From Methylorubrum rhodesianum (GTDB lineage Bacteria; Pseudomonadota; Alphaproteobacteria; Rhizobiales; Beijerinckiaceae), in NCBI RefSeq assembly GCF_014199985.1, contig NZ_JACHOS010000003.1:1-64000 (forward strand): a stretch of 64,000 nucleotides of DNA, in the 5' to 3' direction. Positions within the stretch are counted from its first letter, which is position 1, and each line of letters opens with the position of its first letter. The notes under the pieces are model-generated. The model saw nothing but the letters and a program-made list of their open reading frames with translations. It searched no databases and was not told the DNA's origin. A program made the translations under genes and the position numbers. Shown here piece after piece: positions 18,401-27,431 of the stretch.

Positions 18401-18724
18401 CTGGGCGATGGCGAGATCGATGCTGACGCTCTGGTCGAAATAGATCTTCATCACCGACGTGCCCTGGAGGCTGGTCGATTCCATCCGGGCGATGTTGTTG
18501 ACGTTGTTGGAGATTCCGAATTCGGAATAGGTCGTGATCCGCTTCTCCATCTCCGGCGCGGACAGGCCCGTATAGGTCCAGACCACGACAACCACGGGGA
18601 TGTCGACGGCGGGCAGCACGTCCTTCGGGGTCACGACGATCGCGCCCGCGCCGCCGAGCATCATCAGCACGGCGAGGACGTAGGTCGTGACGCGGAACTT
18701 GAGGGCGTACTGGACGAGTCCCAT
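15491..18724 (-). CDS. RND-family efflux transporter permease, 1077 aa
   Basis: This is an inner-membrane proton-driven pump of the HAE1 (AcrB-like) family. The N terminus MGLVQYALKFRVTTYVLAVL is followed by a first large periplasmic loop, a six-helix group containing the proton-relay pattern (GLALAVGILVDDVTVAIENTY), a second periplasmic loop and a second six-helix group ending in a conserved block near RPVLMTASAMFLGLVPMALG. Length is full for the family. The Asp pair VDD needed for proton transfer is present. It is the first gene of a two-gene operon with the adaptor downstream. Substrates could be drugs, solvents or metabolites. Confidence 0.93.
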   Translation of the reverse strand: MGLVQYALKFRVTTYVLAVLMMLGGAGAIVVTPKDVLPAVDIPVVVVVWTYTGLSAPEMEKRITTYSEFGISNNVNNIARMESTSLQGTSVMKIYFDQSVSIDLAIAQVVSSTNSIRALMPPGVQPPVIVRFSASSVPVIQLALTSAKDSLNKVYDYAQYRIRQRLTQVPGSTLPSPFGGAPRQVMVDLDLHALQALGLTPLEVTNAVTSQNLTIPSGLTKIGEQQYPVQMNATPDAIAALNEIPIKVVNGQPVLVRDVAYVRDGGPPQVNVVRADGQASVLMRVLKNGTASTLDVVNNVKAALPDIRAAAPEGMEIKPLFDQSVFVSNAIEGVWHEAVIAACLTGLTILLFLGSWRSTLIVLISIPLCLMTSLALLAALGHTINVMTLGGLALAVGILVDDVTVAIENTYRLFEEGKPFRNAVVEGAAGIAKPALISTLSICAAFVSVFALTDTPKYLFTPQALAVVFAMLTSYLLTRTLVPVLIDVLVAREYLQHHGGEEEAPRRGRIERALAWLLSPVFRLAGAFRRGFEARFDRFHRGYVGLLHAVLRHRIATIVVVGLLFAGTGGLFVFTGQDYFPQVESSQMTLHLRTRPGMRIETAEQTFAEVEKVVREVIPEGEIDQILDNIGLPSNNYNFAFSDGSFVSYNDGQMLIDLKDEHGPVAEYQRRLREVLRERFPDMVVYFQPSDIITQILNFGVIAQIDVQVSGRNTVKDLEAARRIEARLKETPGLVDVHLHQIVDTPQFFVDVDRRLASELGLTQQQVAQSLNVSLSGSFQVNPNFWTDPKTGIPYQLWVQTPEYRNASLTALQNTPLFARASAAGNGPGALTLLSSIATITRQPTQTVINHVNTQPTFNVYAAVQDRDLGAVARDIDRIVAEEQKTLPAPDKITVRGQIENMRAAFFRLGIGLGIAIVAVYLLMAVNYQSWGDPFVVLAALPVAFCGIVASLFITGTAFSIPSLFGAIMSVGIASANSILLVTFAREHREATGCSAHEAAIAAGETRLRPVLMTASAMFLGLVPMALGTGEGGEQNAALARAVMGGIALGTPSTLLFVPFLYSLLRRGEAKPLEDYV

Positions 18725-19020
18725 GGGTCTCCGGTGGGTGATCCGGTGAGAGTGCCTCTCGAAGCTCCCGGCCGCCGAGAACCCCTGTCCCGGCGATGCC
18801 GGCGGGGCGGGCGCTTCGTGAGGGACACGCGCCTGCCGGAGCCGGGGCGGGGCGACCCCACGGATACCGCACGGCCACTGTTTCTGTTCTATGTCCGATT
18901 GCCGCCAGAAACACAGGCGTGCCGCGATGCCGCATCGGCGTCTGTCCCCGCTGTTCAGGCGCGCTCCCTTCGCCGGACGGAAGTAGGGTTAGACTGAAAA
19001 TAACCTTTGCAACGATCGGC

Positions 19021-20412
19021 TCAGGCCGTCCGCGACGGCATCGGGGCCGGATGGGCGTCCGTTCGCAGCGCTTGCGCCGCCTCTTGCTGCGCGACCTCCT
19101 GTTGCTGCGCGACCTCCTGCCGACGCGCCTGCGCTCGGCCGAGCCAGAGCGCGTTGAGGAGCCACGCCGCCGAGAGCGGCACCGCCACCACGGCCGCGGC
19201 GTGGCCGCCGAAGCCGAGGGCGGAGAGCCCGGTATAGGACCAGGCGCCGACCTGATCGCCGAGGCGGTAGACCACCGTGTCGATGAAGCTCTTCGCCTTG
19301 TAGCGATCCTCGCGCGGCACCACCGTGAACAGCACCTCGCGCACGGGGCGAGCGATGGCGAAGTTGCCGGCCCGGCGCAGCACGTAGATCACCACGACCG
19401 AGGCGACGCTCGGCGACAGCGCCAGCGCGGCGAACCCGACGATGCTCGCCGCCGGCAACAGCGCCAGGGTCACGCCGACGCCGAGCCAGCGGGTGATGCG
19501 CCCGGTGAGGAAGAGCTGCACGCCGAGGGTCAGCACGTTCACGGCGAGATCGACGCTGGCGAAGAAGGCGGTCTGCGCGCCGCGGTCGGGGAAGCTGCGC
19601 TTGGCGATCCCCGCCTGCTCGAAATACAGGAAGGTCGCGGTGACCGAGAACAGCGCGAGAAACAGCGCGATATTGAGGAGGTAGGGCGAGGCGAGGGTGC
19701 GCCGGATGCCGGCGAGCACGTCGCCGCCGATCACGTCGCCCGCGCGGGACGCCTCGGGCACTTCGTGCAGCCGCCCGATCAGGCGGGCGAGCCCCCGCAT
19801 GGCGAAGACCGCCGCCTCCAGCAGGACGGCGGCCGCCAGCAGCAGCGCCCAGGTCGGCACGTCGCGCGCCAGCGTCGCCGTCACCGCCGAGCCGCAGATG
19901 GCGCCGAGCGTGGCGCCGGCGGCGATGAAGCCGAACAGGCGCTTGCCCTGTTCGGTCGAGAACACGTCCACCACCGTGGCCCAGAAGATCGAGACCACGA
20001 ACAGGTTGAAGATCGAGAGCCAGACGAAGAAGGCGCGGCCGACCCAGAGAGCGGTTTCACCCTCGGCGACGGCGATGAGGCCGGCGAAGACCAGGATGTT
20101 GAGGATGAAGAAGCGGTAGGTGAGGGGCACGAACCGTGCCCGCGGCAGGCGCTTGACCAGCCACGCGAAGGGCAGGTTGAGCGCCAGCATGCCGACCAGC
20201 GTCGCCAGGAACAGCCAGGGCAGGTTTTCGAGGCCGCCCGCCACGCCCATCTGGTCGCGGATCGGGCGCAGCACGTAGTAGCTCGCCAGCAGCGCGAAGA
20301 TGTAGGCCCAGGACCAGGCCAGCGCCGGGCCCTCGCCCGGCCTCACGTCGATGAGGCGGGCGAGGCGATGGGAGAGAGGGGAGCCTGCCGAAGAGCCTCG
20401 GGCCTCGCTCAA
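19021..20412 (-). CDS. Nucleotide-carrier (NTP/NDP exchange)-like MFS transporter, 463 aa
   Basis: This is a twelve-helix membrane transporter whose opening (VRPGEGPALAWSWAYIFALLASYYVLRPIRDQMG) and the region ATVVDVFSTEQGKRLFGFIAAGATLGAICG resemble the ADP/ATP-carrier-like (Npt/TlcA) MFS group. Other features are RPVREVLFTVVPREDRYKAK and a Gln/Ala-rich C-terminal tail. I place the start at a TTG (20412-20410) because it overlaps the TGA of the upstream gene and avoids a long non-protein N terminus. It is the last gene of a three-gene operon whose other members are exported enzymes. A free-living bacterium is unlikely to import ATP, so its cargo is an open question. Confidence 0.82.
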   Translation of the reverse strand: MSEARGSSAGSPLSHRLARLIDVRPGEGPALAWSWAYIFALLASYYVLRPIRDQMGVAGGLENLPWLFLATLVGMLALNLPFAWLVKRLPRARFVPLTYRFFILNILVFAGLIAVAEGETALWVGRAFFVWLSIFNLFVVSIFWATVVDVFSTEQGKRLFGFIAAGATLGAICGSAVTATLARDVPTWALLLAAAVLLEAAVFAMRGLARLIGRLHEVPEASRAGDVIGGDVLAGIRRTLASPYLLNIALFLALFSVTATFLYFEQAGIAKRSFPDRGAQTAFFASVDLAVNVLTLGVQLFLTGRITRWLGVGVTLALLPAASIVGFAALALSPSVASVVVIYVLRRAGNFAIARPVREVLFTVVPREDRYKAKSFIDTVVYRLGDQVGAWSYTGLSALGFGGHAAAVVAVPLSAAWLLNALWLGRAQARRQEVAQQQEVAQQEAAQALRTDAHPAPMPSRTA

Positions 20413-21146
20413 GGCTTCACCCCGAGCTTCTCCTTCAGTTCCGCCGCCGAGAGGTCGTGGCCGAAGCCCGGCGAGCCCATGGCGAAGGTGTCGGCGGCCT
20501 TCAGTTCGCCGACGACCACCGGATCGAAGCCGGCATCCGAGACCAGGGTGCGGGCGGTCTCCAGCGCCTTGGGATCGTTGCCGGCGATCGGCACCGCCAT
20601 GCGCGGCTCGGGCCGGCCGGCATTCTTCTGGAAGATCTTGTAGTTCGCCGCGTTGAAGGCGCGCACCACCCGCGCTCCGGCGAGATACTTGGCGGAAGTC
20701 GCGCCGATGCCGTCGCGCTCGACCTCGTCGTAGACCGCGCCGTCGCGGGCCTTCACCGCGTTGCCGGCATCGATCACTACCTTGTTCTTCAAGCCGGCGG
20801 CGTTGTCCTTGCCCAGTTCCGGATAGGCCTTGTAGGGCACCGCGATCAGCACGGCGTTGCCGAAGGCGATCGCCTCCGCCGGGGTGCCCGCCCGGGCCTT
20901 GGGCCCGAGCTCCTCGATCAGCGCCTTCAACTGCTCCGGATGGCGGGAGGCGAAGAACACCTCGTAGCCCGCCTTGATCCAGAGCCGGCCGAGCGTGCCG
21001 CCGATATTGCCGGCCCCGACGATCCCGATTCTTTTGGGATTTTCGGATTGGGCGAGAGCGGGCAGGGCCGGGAGGACGAGCGCGCCGGCGAGCAGTGCCA
21101 GCGCCCCGCGCCGACCCAGGCAAGATCCGAAAAACTCAGACCGCAT
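20409..21146 (-). CDS. Exported NADPH-dependent F420-reductase-like protein, 245 aa
   Basis: A signal with a twin Arg (LGRRGALALLAGALVLPALPALAQ) precedes a Rossmann domain: RIGIVGAGNIGGTLGRLWIKAG is the dinucleotide-binding motif of the coenzyme F420-dependent NADP oxidoreductase-like family. Further family features are FFASRHPEQL, AVPYKAYPELGKD, VVIDAGNAV and RVVRAFNAANYKIFQ. The export of an NAD(P)-binding protein is unusual but is predicted by the leader. The ATG at 21146 overlaps the upstream stop by 11 nt. Methylobacteria are not known for F420, so NADP(H) with another acceptor is likelier. Confidence 0.8.
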   Translation of the reverse strand: MRSEFFGSCLGRRGALALLAGALVLPALPALAQSENPKRIGIVGAGNIGGTLGRLWIKAGYEVFFASRHPEQLKALIEELGPKARAGTPAEAIAFGNAVLIAVPYKAYPELGKDNAAGLKNKVVIDAGNAVKARDGAVYDEVERDGIGATSAKYLAGARVVRAFNAANYKIFQKNAGRPEPRMAVPIAGNDPKALETARTLVSDAGFDPVVVGELKAADTFAMGSPGFGHDLSAAELKEKLGVKP

Positions 21147-22068
21147 CGATGAAGGCCTCCATCTTGCGCCGCTCGGCGGCGTCCGGCAGCCGCCCGGTCG
21201 CGGCGGCGAGGTTGTCCTCGACATAGGCCGCCTTCGCCATGCCCGGGATCGGACAGGTGACGGCCTCGTTGGCCAGCACGTATTTGAGGAAGAACTGCGC
21301 CCAGCTCCTGCAGCCGAATTCGGCGGCGAAGTCGGGCAGGGGCTTGTCCTTCACCGCCTTGAACAGGCGGTCGCGGCCGAAGGGCACGTTGACCATCACC
21401 GCCACGCCGCGCTCGGCGGCGAGCGGCAGGACGCGCTCGGCCGCGAGCCGGCTGTCGAGGGCGTAGTTCACCTGCACGAAATCGAGCCGTTCGCGCTTCA
21501 TCACCGCCTCGAGCTCGGGGAACTGCTCGTCGCGCCAGACCGTGACGCCGACATAGCGGATGCGGCCCTTCTCCTTGAGCGCGCGCAGGACGGCGAGGTT
21601 CGTCTCCGTATCGATCAGGTTGTGCACGGCGATGAGGTCGATCGTGTCCGTGCGCAGGCGCTGGAACGAGCGCTCGATCTCGGCCTGCGCCGCCTCCCGG
21701 CCGCGGGCCGCGACCTTGGTGGCGAGAAAGACCTTTTCCCGGAGCCCGTCGAGGATCAGGCCGAGAACCTCCTCGGCCGTTCCGTAGCTCGGGGCGGTAT
21801 CGATCACCCGCCCGCCGAGCGCCACGAAGCGTTCCACCGCCTCCCGCAGGGGCGCCGTGGCCTCGGGCGTCACCGCCACCTCGTAGCGGCGCGAGGTGCC
21901 GATCCCCATGGCCGGCAGGCGCTCCCCGGAGGAGGGGATCGGCCGGGTGATCAGGGCATCCGCCGCGCGGGCCGGGCGCAGCAGGGCCGGTGCGAGGCCG
22001 GCTCCGGCGAGGGCGGCGGTGCCCAGCAGCAGGGTTCGGCGGGAGAGCGGCGACAAGACGGGCGGCAT
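21136..22068 (-). CDS. Tat-exported aldo/keto reductase, 310 aa
   Basis: This is an aldo/keto reductase with a twin-arginine leader (LSRRTLLLGTAALAGAGLAPALLRPARAA). The fold motifs are VIDTAPSYGTAEEVLG (catalytic Asp, Tyr), VFLATKVAARG (Lys) and IDLIAVHNLIDTE (His). The C-terminal cofactor region contains ANEAVTCPIPGMAKAAYVEDN. The Tat signal implies that it folds with NAD(P)H in the cytoplasm and is then exported. It is first in an operon with another exported NAD(P)-type protein and a transporter. This suggests a shared periplasmic redox or detoxification role, but the pathway is not known. Confidence 0.85.
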   Translation of the reverse strand: MPPVLSPLSRRTLLLGTAALAGAGLAPALLRPARAADALITRPIPSSGERLPAMGIGTSRRYEVAVTPEATAPLREAVERFVALGGRVIDTAPSYGTAEEVLGLILDGLREKVFLATKVAARGREAAQAEIERSFQRLRTDTIDLIAVHNLIDTETNLAVLRALKEKGRIRYVGVTVWRDEQFPELEAVMKRERLDFVQVNYALDSRLAAERVLPLAAERGVAVMVNVPFGRDRLFKAVKDKPLPDFAAEFGCRSWAQFFLKYVLANEAVTCPIPGMAKAAYVEDNLAAATGRLPDAAERRKMEAFIDAV

Positions 22069-22140
22069 GGGCGCGAGCCTCTTTCGCGGACGGGCATGGC
22101 CCGAGCGAGATAGGGCAACCTCAACGCATCGGCGACGCGC

Positions 22141-22695
22141 TCACCCCTCGAAGCGTCCGAAGGTCACCGCCGTCTCGCCGTAGCTGCGCCGCTCCAGCTC
22201 CTCGAAATCGGGCGGCAGGACCGGACCGGCACCGGCCGCCTCCTCGACCAGGATCAGCGCGCCGGGAGCGAGCCAGCCGCCGCCCGCCGCGGCCGTGAGC
22301 GCCGCGGGCGCCAGGTTCTTCCGATAGGGCGGGTCGCAGAAGACGAGGGTCGCCGGCCCCTCCGTCGCCGGGCCGAGCCGGGTCGCGTCGCGGGGGATCA
22401 GCCGGGCGCGGTCCCCGCAGCCGAGGGCGGCAATTCCCTCGCGGATCAGGCCGCCGGCCTGGCGCCCCTCGTCCACGAAGATCGCGCGGGCCGCACCGCG
22501 GGAGAGCGCCTCGAAGCCGAGGGCGCCGGTACCCGCGAACAGGTCGAGCACCACCGCATCCTCGACCGCGTCCTCGTAGGCGTGGGCCAGCACGTTGAAC
22601 AGGGCCTCGCGCAGGCGGTCGGAGGTCGGGCGGATGCCCTCCGCCTTCGGCCCGGCGAGCCGGCGCCCGCGCCATTCGCCGCCGACGATCCGCAC
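22141..22695 (-). CDS. rsmD: 16S rRNA m2G966 methyltransferase RsmD, 184 aa
   Basis: RsmD methylates G966 of 16S rRNA in the assembled 30S subunit. The opening MRIVGGEWRGRRL (GTG start) and the family motif IRPTSDRLREALFNVLAH are diagnostic. SAM-binding strands (VVLDLFAGTGALGFEALSRGA) and the catalytic LVFCDPPYRKN follow. Length is normal. It lies directly downstream of the rluB-like gene, 10 nt from its stop. The pairing of rsmD with a pseudouridine synthase is common in this lineage. Confidence 0.93.
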   Translation of the reverse strand: MRIVGGEWRGRRLAGPKAEGIRPTSDRLREALFNVLAHAYEDAVEDAVVLDLFAGTGALGFEALSRGAARAIFVDEGRQAGGLIREGIAALGCGDRARLIPRDATRLGPATEGPATLVFCDPPYRKNLAPAALTAAAGGGWLAPGALILVEEAAGAGPVLPPDFEELERRSYGETAVTFGRFEG

Positions 22696-22705
22696 GCGTC
22701 AGGCC

Positions 22706-24523
22706 TCAGGCGCCGCCGCGCGGCGGACGGCCGCCCCCACGGGGGCCCGGCTTACCCCCGGGACGGCCTCCGGGGGCGCCGCCGGGTTTGCCGCCGGGGC
22801 GCCCACCCGGGCGCCCGCCAGGCCGGCCACCACCGCCGGGTTTGAAGTCGCCCCGCGGGCCACCTTTCGCACCGCCCTTGAAGTCGCCGCGGGCCCCGCC
22901 CTTGAAGCCGGGCTTGCCGCCCGGACCGGCACCGGGACCCTTGCGGAATCCGCCGCGCTCGGGCGCGTCGGCGCCGCGCGGGGCGCGGGCCGGACGCTCG
23001 CCCTCGGCCGTACGGGGACGGTCGCGCGGGGGACCGCGGCGCTCCGGCGCCCCCGCCTCGGCGGGACGCTCCCGGCGGGGCGCCGCCTCGCCGCGATCGC
23101 GCGAGGGACGCCCCTCGCTGCGCTCGCGCGGCGGACCGCGCCGCTCGGCCGGTGCGGCGTCTCCGGCCTCGCGGCGGCGGGGGCGGGCATCGCCCGCGGG
23201 CGCATCCCGGCGCGGCCGGTCCTCGCGGGGGCGCTGATCATTGCGGCCGCGCTCCTGGCGCTCGGGCCGCTCCTCGTCCTTGCGGAAGCGGACGCGGCGG
23301 TGCGGCTCGGGGGCGGGCGTCTCCAGCGTGGGCTGAAGGCGCTCGACCAGCACCCGGCGCTCGCCGGCCGCCTGGATCGCGCCGACCCGCTCGCGGCCGC
23401 GCTCGGCCGCCGCCGCGCGGGCGGTCTTCGGGTCCAGGCCGCGGCGCGGCACCTTGCTCGCGCGGGGGCGGGCCTCGTCGTCGGCCCGCCACACGGTCGG
23501 CGAGGGCGCCCGCTGGGCCGGGCGGGCCGCGCGGGCGGGAGCGGCGGGCCGGGCCGGGTCGCGGGGCGGACGGCCCGGCCCGTCGGCGCGGGCTTCCCCC
23601 CGGCCGCCGGAGCGGGTCTCGCCGCGCGTCTCCGGCCGGCCGCGCCCGGCGGGCGCCTCGGCCTTCGCGGCGCGTGCGGCCTTCTTCGGGCTTCCGAACG
23701 GGGCGATGGTCTCGCGCACCGGGCTCTCGAAATCGACGCCGGCCTGCTCGGCGAGGCTTTTGCCGAGCTGCTCCTTCAGGACCTTGGTGCGAATCTCCTC
23801 GACCAGTCCGACCTCAAGGTCGCCGAGCTGGAACGGTCCGAACGAGAGCCGGATCAGCCGGTTCACGGAGAGGCCGAGATGTTCGAGGATGCGCTTGACC
23901 TCGCGGTTCTTGCCCTCGCGCAGGCCGAGCGTGAGCCAGAGATTGTCGCCCTGGACCCGGTCGAGCGTGGCCTCGACGGGGCCGTACTCCATCCCGTCGA
24001 CGGTCACGCCCTTCTTGAGCCGGTCGAGGTCGGCCTGGGTGATGTCGCCGAAGGCGCGCACCCGGTAGCGGCGCAGCCAGCCGGTATCGGGGTGGGCGAT
24101 CACCTTGGCGAGCCCGCCGTCGTTGGTGAGAAGCAGCAGCCCCTCGGTGTTGATGTCGAGCCGGCCGATGGCGACGACCCGCGGCAGGTCGTCGGGGAGC
24201 CCGTCGAACACGGTCGGGCGCCCTTCCGGGTCACGGGCGGTGGTGACGACGCCGCGCGGCTTGTGCAGCAGCCAGAGCCGGGTGCGCTCGCGGGCGGGCA
24301 GGGGCTCGCCGTCGACCGTGATGCGGTCGGCTTCGGTGACGTTGATCGCCGGCGAGGTCAGGACCTTGCCGTTGAGGGTGACGCGGCCGGCCTCGATCAT
24401 CGCCTCGGCGTCGCGGCGGGAAGCGATGCCGGCGCGGGCGATGGCCTTGGCGATGCGCTCGCCCTCGGGCGCGGCGGGCTGGTCCGCGGGCGCGGCCGGG
24501 GAGGGGTCTGAATGGTCGGTCAT
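22706..24523 (-). CDS. RluB/RsuA-type rRNA pseudouridine synthase with long disordered tail, 605 aa
   Basis: Residues 20-70 form an S4 RNA-binding domain (ERIAKAIARAGIASRRDAEAMI). The catalytic domain follows with the essential Asp in AIGRLDINTEGLLLLTNDG and the late motif GLREGKNREVKRILEHLGL. It isomerises a uridine in rRNA (RluB-type 23S or RsuA-type 16S site cannot be told apart here). The remaining 350 or so residues are very unusual: rich in Arg, Gly, Pro and Ala, with runs such as RGPPRERSEG and a terminal GGRPGG array. The tail is probably disordered and RNA-binding. Confidence 0.88.
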   Translation of the reverse strand: MTDHSDPSPAAPADQPAAPEGERIAKAIARAGIASRRDAEAMIEAGRVTLNGKVLTSPAINVTEADRITVDGEPLPARERTRLWLLHKPRGVVTTARDPEGRPTVFDGLPDDLPRVVAIGRLDINTEGLLLLTNDGGLAKVIAHPDTGWLRRYRVRAFGDITQADLDRLKKGVTVDGMEYGPVEATLDRVQGDNLWLTLGLREGKNREVKRILEHLGLSVNRLIRLSFGPFQLGDLEVGLVEEIRTKVLKEQLGKSLAEQAGVDFESPVRETIAPFGSPKKAARAAKAEAPAGRGRPETRGETRSGGRGEARADGPGRPPRDPARPAAPARAARPAQRAPSPTVWRADDEARPRASKVPRRGLDPKTARAAAAERGRERVGAIQAAGERRVLVERLQPTLETPAPEPHRRVRFRKDEERPERQERGRNDQRPREDRPRRDAPAGDARPRRREAGDAAPAERRGPPRERSEGRPSRDRGEAAPRRERPAEAGAPERRGPPRDRPRTAEGERPARAPRGADAPERGGFRKGPGAGPGGKPGFKGGARGDFKGGAKGGPRGDFKPGGGGRPGGRPGGRPGGKPGGAPGGRPGGKPGPRGGGRPPRGGA

Positions 24524-24559
24524 CCGCGCCCCTTACCAGAGCGGCGGTTCCCGCAAAAG

Positions 24560-24588
24560 GAAAAGGCGGCCCCGCGCGGGGCCGCCCT
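24560..24588 (-). terminator. Rho-independent terminator of the DUF1328 gene
   Basis: On the minus strand, downstream of the 24619-24795 gene, a perfect GC-rich stem GGCGGCCCCGC/GCGGGGCCGCC (24565-24586) is followed by TTTTCCTTTT. Confidence 0.85.
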
Positions 24589-24618
24589 TCCGTAGATGCT
24601 TGCGACGAAGAGGTGTCG

Positions 24619-24795
24619 TCACAACCGCGGGGAGCGGCCGCGCACGGCGCCCATCACCGCCGAGATCAGGAACAGCGCGATCGCGACGAAGAACACGATC
24701 TTGGCCGCCTCCATGGCGGTGCCGGCGATGCCGCCGAAGCCGAGCAGAGCGGCGATCAGAGCGACGACGAGAAAGGTAACAGCCCAACCGATCAT
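24619..24795 (-). CDS. DUF1328 small membrane protein, 58 aa
   Basis: [20 protein letters not shown] starts a tiny protein made of two hydrophobic helices (residues 3-22 and 29-50), the usual DUF1328/YtjA shape, ending RGRSPRL. An ideal GGAGGATACC precedes the ATG, and a strong terminator follows the stop, so it is a single-gene transcript. The family is often stress-induced in proteobacteria and its molecular role is not known. Confidence 0.85.
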   Translation of the reverse strand: MIGWAVTFLVVALIAALLGFGGIAGTAMEAAKIVFFVAIALFLISAVMGAVRGRSPRL

Positions 24796-25031
24796 GGTAT
24801 CCTCCTGACGTGCGTCTTGGACGGTGCTTGGACGGTGTCTTGAAAGTCTGTCCTGGCCTGGAAAATTGCCAAGCTGCCGGAATCGTTCCGTCGATGGGGC
24901 TGAAAACGGTTGCCGGCACGAAGCGTTCCGGAGCGCGCGGCCGGCACACGGGGCCAGCAGGCGCGGTTCCGGGGGCCGTTCCCGGGGACGCGTGAGACGA
25001 TTTCGTCCGGACGATCTCGTCCGAAGGTCCG

Positions 25032-27131
25032 TCAGGCCGCCAGCGTCCGTGCCGGCCGCCCCTCGGACGCGGCACCGGCCTCGAGCAGGGCGGCGATCTC
25101 GTGGACCGGCCGGGGCGGGCTGAACAGGTAGCCCTGCACCTCCTGCGCGCCCTCCGCCCGGATGGTGGCGAGCTGCGGCTCGGTCTCGACACCCTCGACG
25201 AGCGTGGTGATACCGAGGCTCGCCCCCAGGCTGACGATGGCGCGGATGATCGCTCCGGCCTCCGACTGGGCCGCGCAGTCGCGCACGAAGGACCGGTCGA
25301 TCTTGATCTTGTCGAAGGGGAAGCGGCGCAGGTAGCTGATCGAGGAGTAGCCCGTGCCGAAATCGTCCATGGAGATGCGCACCCCGAGCTTGCGCAGGGT
25401 GTGCAGCGTCTCGAGATTCATCTCGGTGTCGTCGAGGAGCACGCTCTCGGTGATCTCGAGCTCCAGGCGGCTCGCCTTCACGCCGCTGCTCGCGAGGGCG
25501 CCGAGCACGCTCTGGACGAAGCTGCGGTGGCGCAGCTGCAGCGGCGAGACGTTGACCGCGACGCTGATCCCGTCGGGCCAGGCGGCTGCATCCCGGCAGG
25601 CTTGGCCCAGCACCCACTCGCCGATCGACACGATCAGGCCGGTCTCCTCGGCCAGGGGGATGAACACCGCCGGGCTCACGAGGCCGCGCTCGGGATGGCG
25701 CCAGCGGACCAGCGCCTCCATCCCGGTGATGCGATTATCGGACAGGTCCACGAGCGGCTGATAGTGCAGTTCGAAGCGGTTCTGCGCGAGCGCCTCGCGC
25801 AGTTCGCGTTCGAGGTCGAGCCGCTCGCGCAGGGTCTCGTCCATCTGCGGCTCGAACAGGCGGACGGTGCCCCGCCCTCCGGCCTTGGCCTCGTAGAGGG
25901 CCATGTCCGCCTCCTTGAGGAGGCGCTCGATGTCCTGCGGCACGCTGCCCTCGGCCAGGGCGATGCCCGCGCTCATCCCGATCTCGACGGTGACCCCGTC
26001 GAGGCGGTAGGGCGCGGCGACCACGGCGATCAGGCGCTCGGCCAGCACGATCGCTCCGGCCGCATCCTCGACGCGGGAGATCACCGCGAATTCGTCGCCC
26101 CCGAGCCGGGCCACCACGTCGTGGCCGCGCACGTGCCCCCGCAGCCGCTCGGCCACCGCCCGCAGCAGGGAATCGCCCACCGCGTGGCCGAAGCTGTCGT
26201 TGACCGGCTTGAACCGGTCGAGGTCGAGACAGAGCACGGCGACCCGCGTCCCCATGCCGGTGCTCGGCATCTCGATCAGCTCGGCGCCGATCTCGCGCAG
26301 GCGGGTGCGGTTGGGCAGGTCGGTGAGCCCGTCGTGGCGGGCCATGTGGATGATGCGCGCCTCGTTGCGCCGCCGCTCGGTGATGTCCTCGAAGGTCGCC
26401 ACCCAGCCGCCGCCGGCCATCGGCCGGTGGGTCACGGCGATGACCCGTCCGTCGGCGAGTTCGCGCAGGACCGAGTTCAGCCCGACTTCGGTGAGCGAGG
26501 TGCGGGTCCCCTCGCTGATCGCATCGACGGTGGCGCCGCGCTTGTAGCGCCCGAGCGCCACCAACGCCTCGATGATCGCGCGCTGGCTCATGCCGACATG
26601 AACCGCGTCCTCCGACAGGCCGAAGATCTCCAGGTAGCGCCGGTTCCACACCAGGAGACACTGCTCCGCATCGAACATGCACAGGCCGTGCGTCATGTTC
26701 TCCAGGGCGGCATCGAAGCGCCGGTTCTGCTCGCTGAGCTGGGCATGCGCCTCGACGAGGGCGCGCCGGGTCCGATGCTGCTCGGTGACGTCGCTGCCGA
26801 CGCCCTGATACCCCAGGAACTCGCCCTCGGGCGAGAAATGGGGCCGGCCGCTGATCTCGAACCAGCGCGGCGCGCCGTCGGGATGGCGATAGACGTAGGT
26901 CAGGTCGCGGAACGGGCGGCGGGCGGCGATCGCCTCGCGGTATTGCGGGAGGTTCGCCTCCTCCCCGGCCAAGGCCAGGGTCTCGCGCGCGCGCCCGATC
27001 AGGCTCTCCGGCGGGCGGCCCAGAAGGCGCTCGGCACCGGGGGAAAGATAGCGGAAACGGTCCTCGGCATCGGTGGCCCAGAGCCAGTCGAAGGCGATCC
27101 GCGCCAGTTCTTCAAGGTCGTTCAGGGGCAT
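25032..27131 (-). CDS. PAS-PAS-GGDEF-EAL cyclic-di-GMP signalling protein, 699 aa
   Basis: Two sensory PAS domains come first (about residues 5-120, [17 protein letters not shown]; and 137-245, [16 protein letters not shown]). A GGDEF domain with an intact [11 protein letters not shown] motif follows, then an EAL domain with intact [33 protein letters not shown] and LVEGVET residues. It could therefore make and degrade c-di-GMP, or use GGDEF as a GTP sensor for the phosphodiesterase. No membrane helix is seen, so it senses a cytoplasmic signal. It stands alone with its start just upstream of an AT-richer patch. Confidence 0.93.
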   Translation of the reverse strand: MPLNDLEELARIAFDWLWATDAEDRFRYLSPGAERLLGRPPESLIGRARETLALAGEEANLPQYREAIAARRPFRDLTYVYRHPDGAPRWFEISGRPHFSPEGEFLGYQGVGSDVTEQHRTRRALVEAHAQLSEQNRRFDAALENMTHGLCMFDAEQCLLVWNRRYLEIFGLSEDAVHVGMSQRAIIEALVALGRYKRGATVDAISEGTRTSLTEVGLNSVLRELADGRVIAVTHRPMAGGGWVATFEDITERRRNEARIIHMARHDGLTDLPNRTRLREIGAELIEMPSTGMGTRVAVLCLDLDRFKPVNDSFGHAVGDSLLRAVAERLRGHVRGHDVVARLGGDEFAVISRVEDAAGAIVLAERLIAVVAAPYRLDGVTVEIGMSAGIALAEGSVPQDIERLLKEADMALYEAKAGGRGTVRLFEPQMDETLRERLDLERELREALAQNRFELHYQPLVDLSDNRITGMEALVRWRHPERGLVSPAVFIPLAEETGLIVSIGEWVLGQACRDAAAWPDGISVAVNVSPLQLRHRSFVQSVLGALASSGVKASRLELEITESVLLDDTEMNLETLHTLRKLGVRISMDDFGTGYSSISYLRRFPFDKIKIDRSFVRDCAAQSEAGAIIRAIVSLGASLGITTLVEGVETEPQLATIRAEGAQEVQGYLFSPPRPVHEIAALLEAGAASEGRPARTLAA

Positions 27132-27431
27132 GGCACCACCGTAGGCGTGCCGGATTCTGCGAGGTCAAATGTAAATATTTCCTCATGCCCACATCTTCGC
27201 CATGTTGCCTAAATTCTTGCCTGACCTGCATCGATCCAAGTGCAGCGGAGACGGATGACCGTCACCTGGATTGCGCAGGCACGTGGAAATACCGCCAGGT
27301 TGCATCGACCAACCTCAAGTTCGTGATGGCCGTGACGACCCTGAATGGCCCTGCCGCCACCGGCGCCGGAGACTTCCCCGCGCGGAACCGTTATCCGTGG
27401 CACGGGAGCAGCGGAGCGGGAAGGACGGCGG
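27132..27431. other. Intergenic, divergent promoter region
   Basis: Separates the GGDEF-EAL gene (minus) and the hydrolase gene (plus). No gene recognised. An AT-rich patch at about 27165-27215 probably contains the promoter of the c-di-GMP gene. Confidence 0.45.

Noticed and set aside
15464..18997. A 1177-codon plus-strand open frame
   Set aside because: It is exactly antisense to the RND pump, is His/Arg/Gln-rich and has no family motif; such frames arise from codon bias at high GC.
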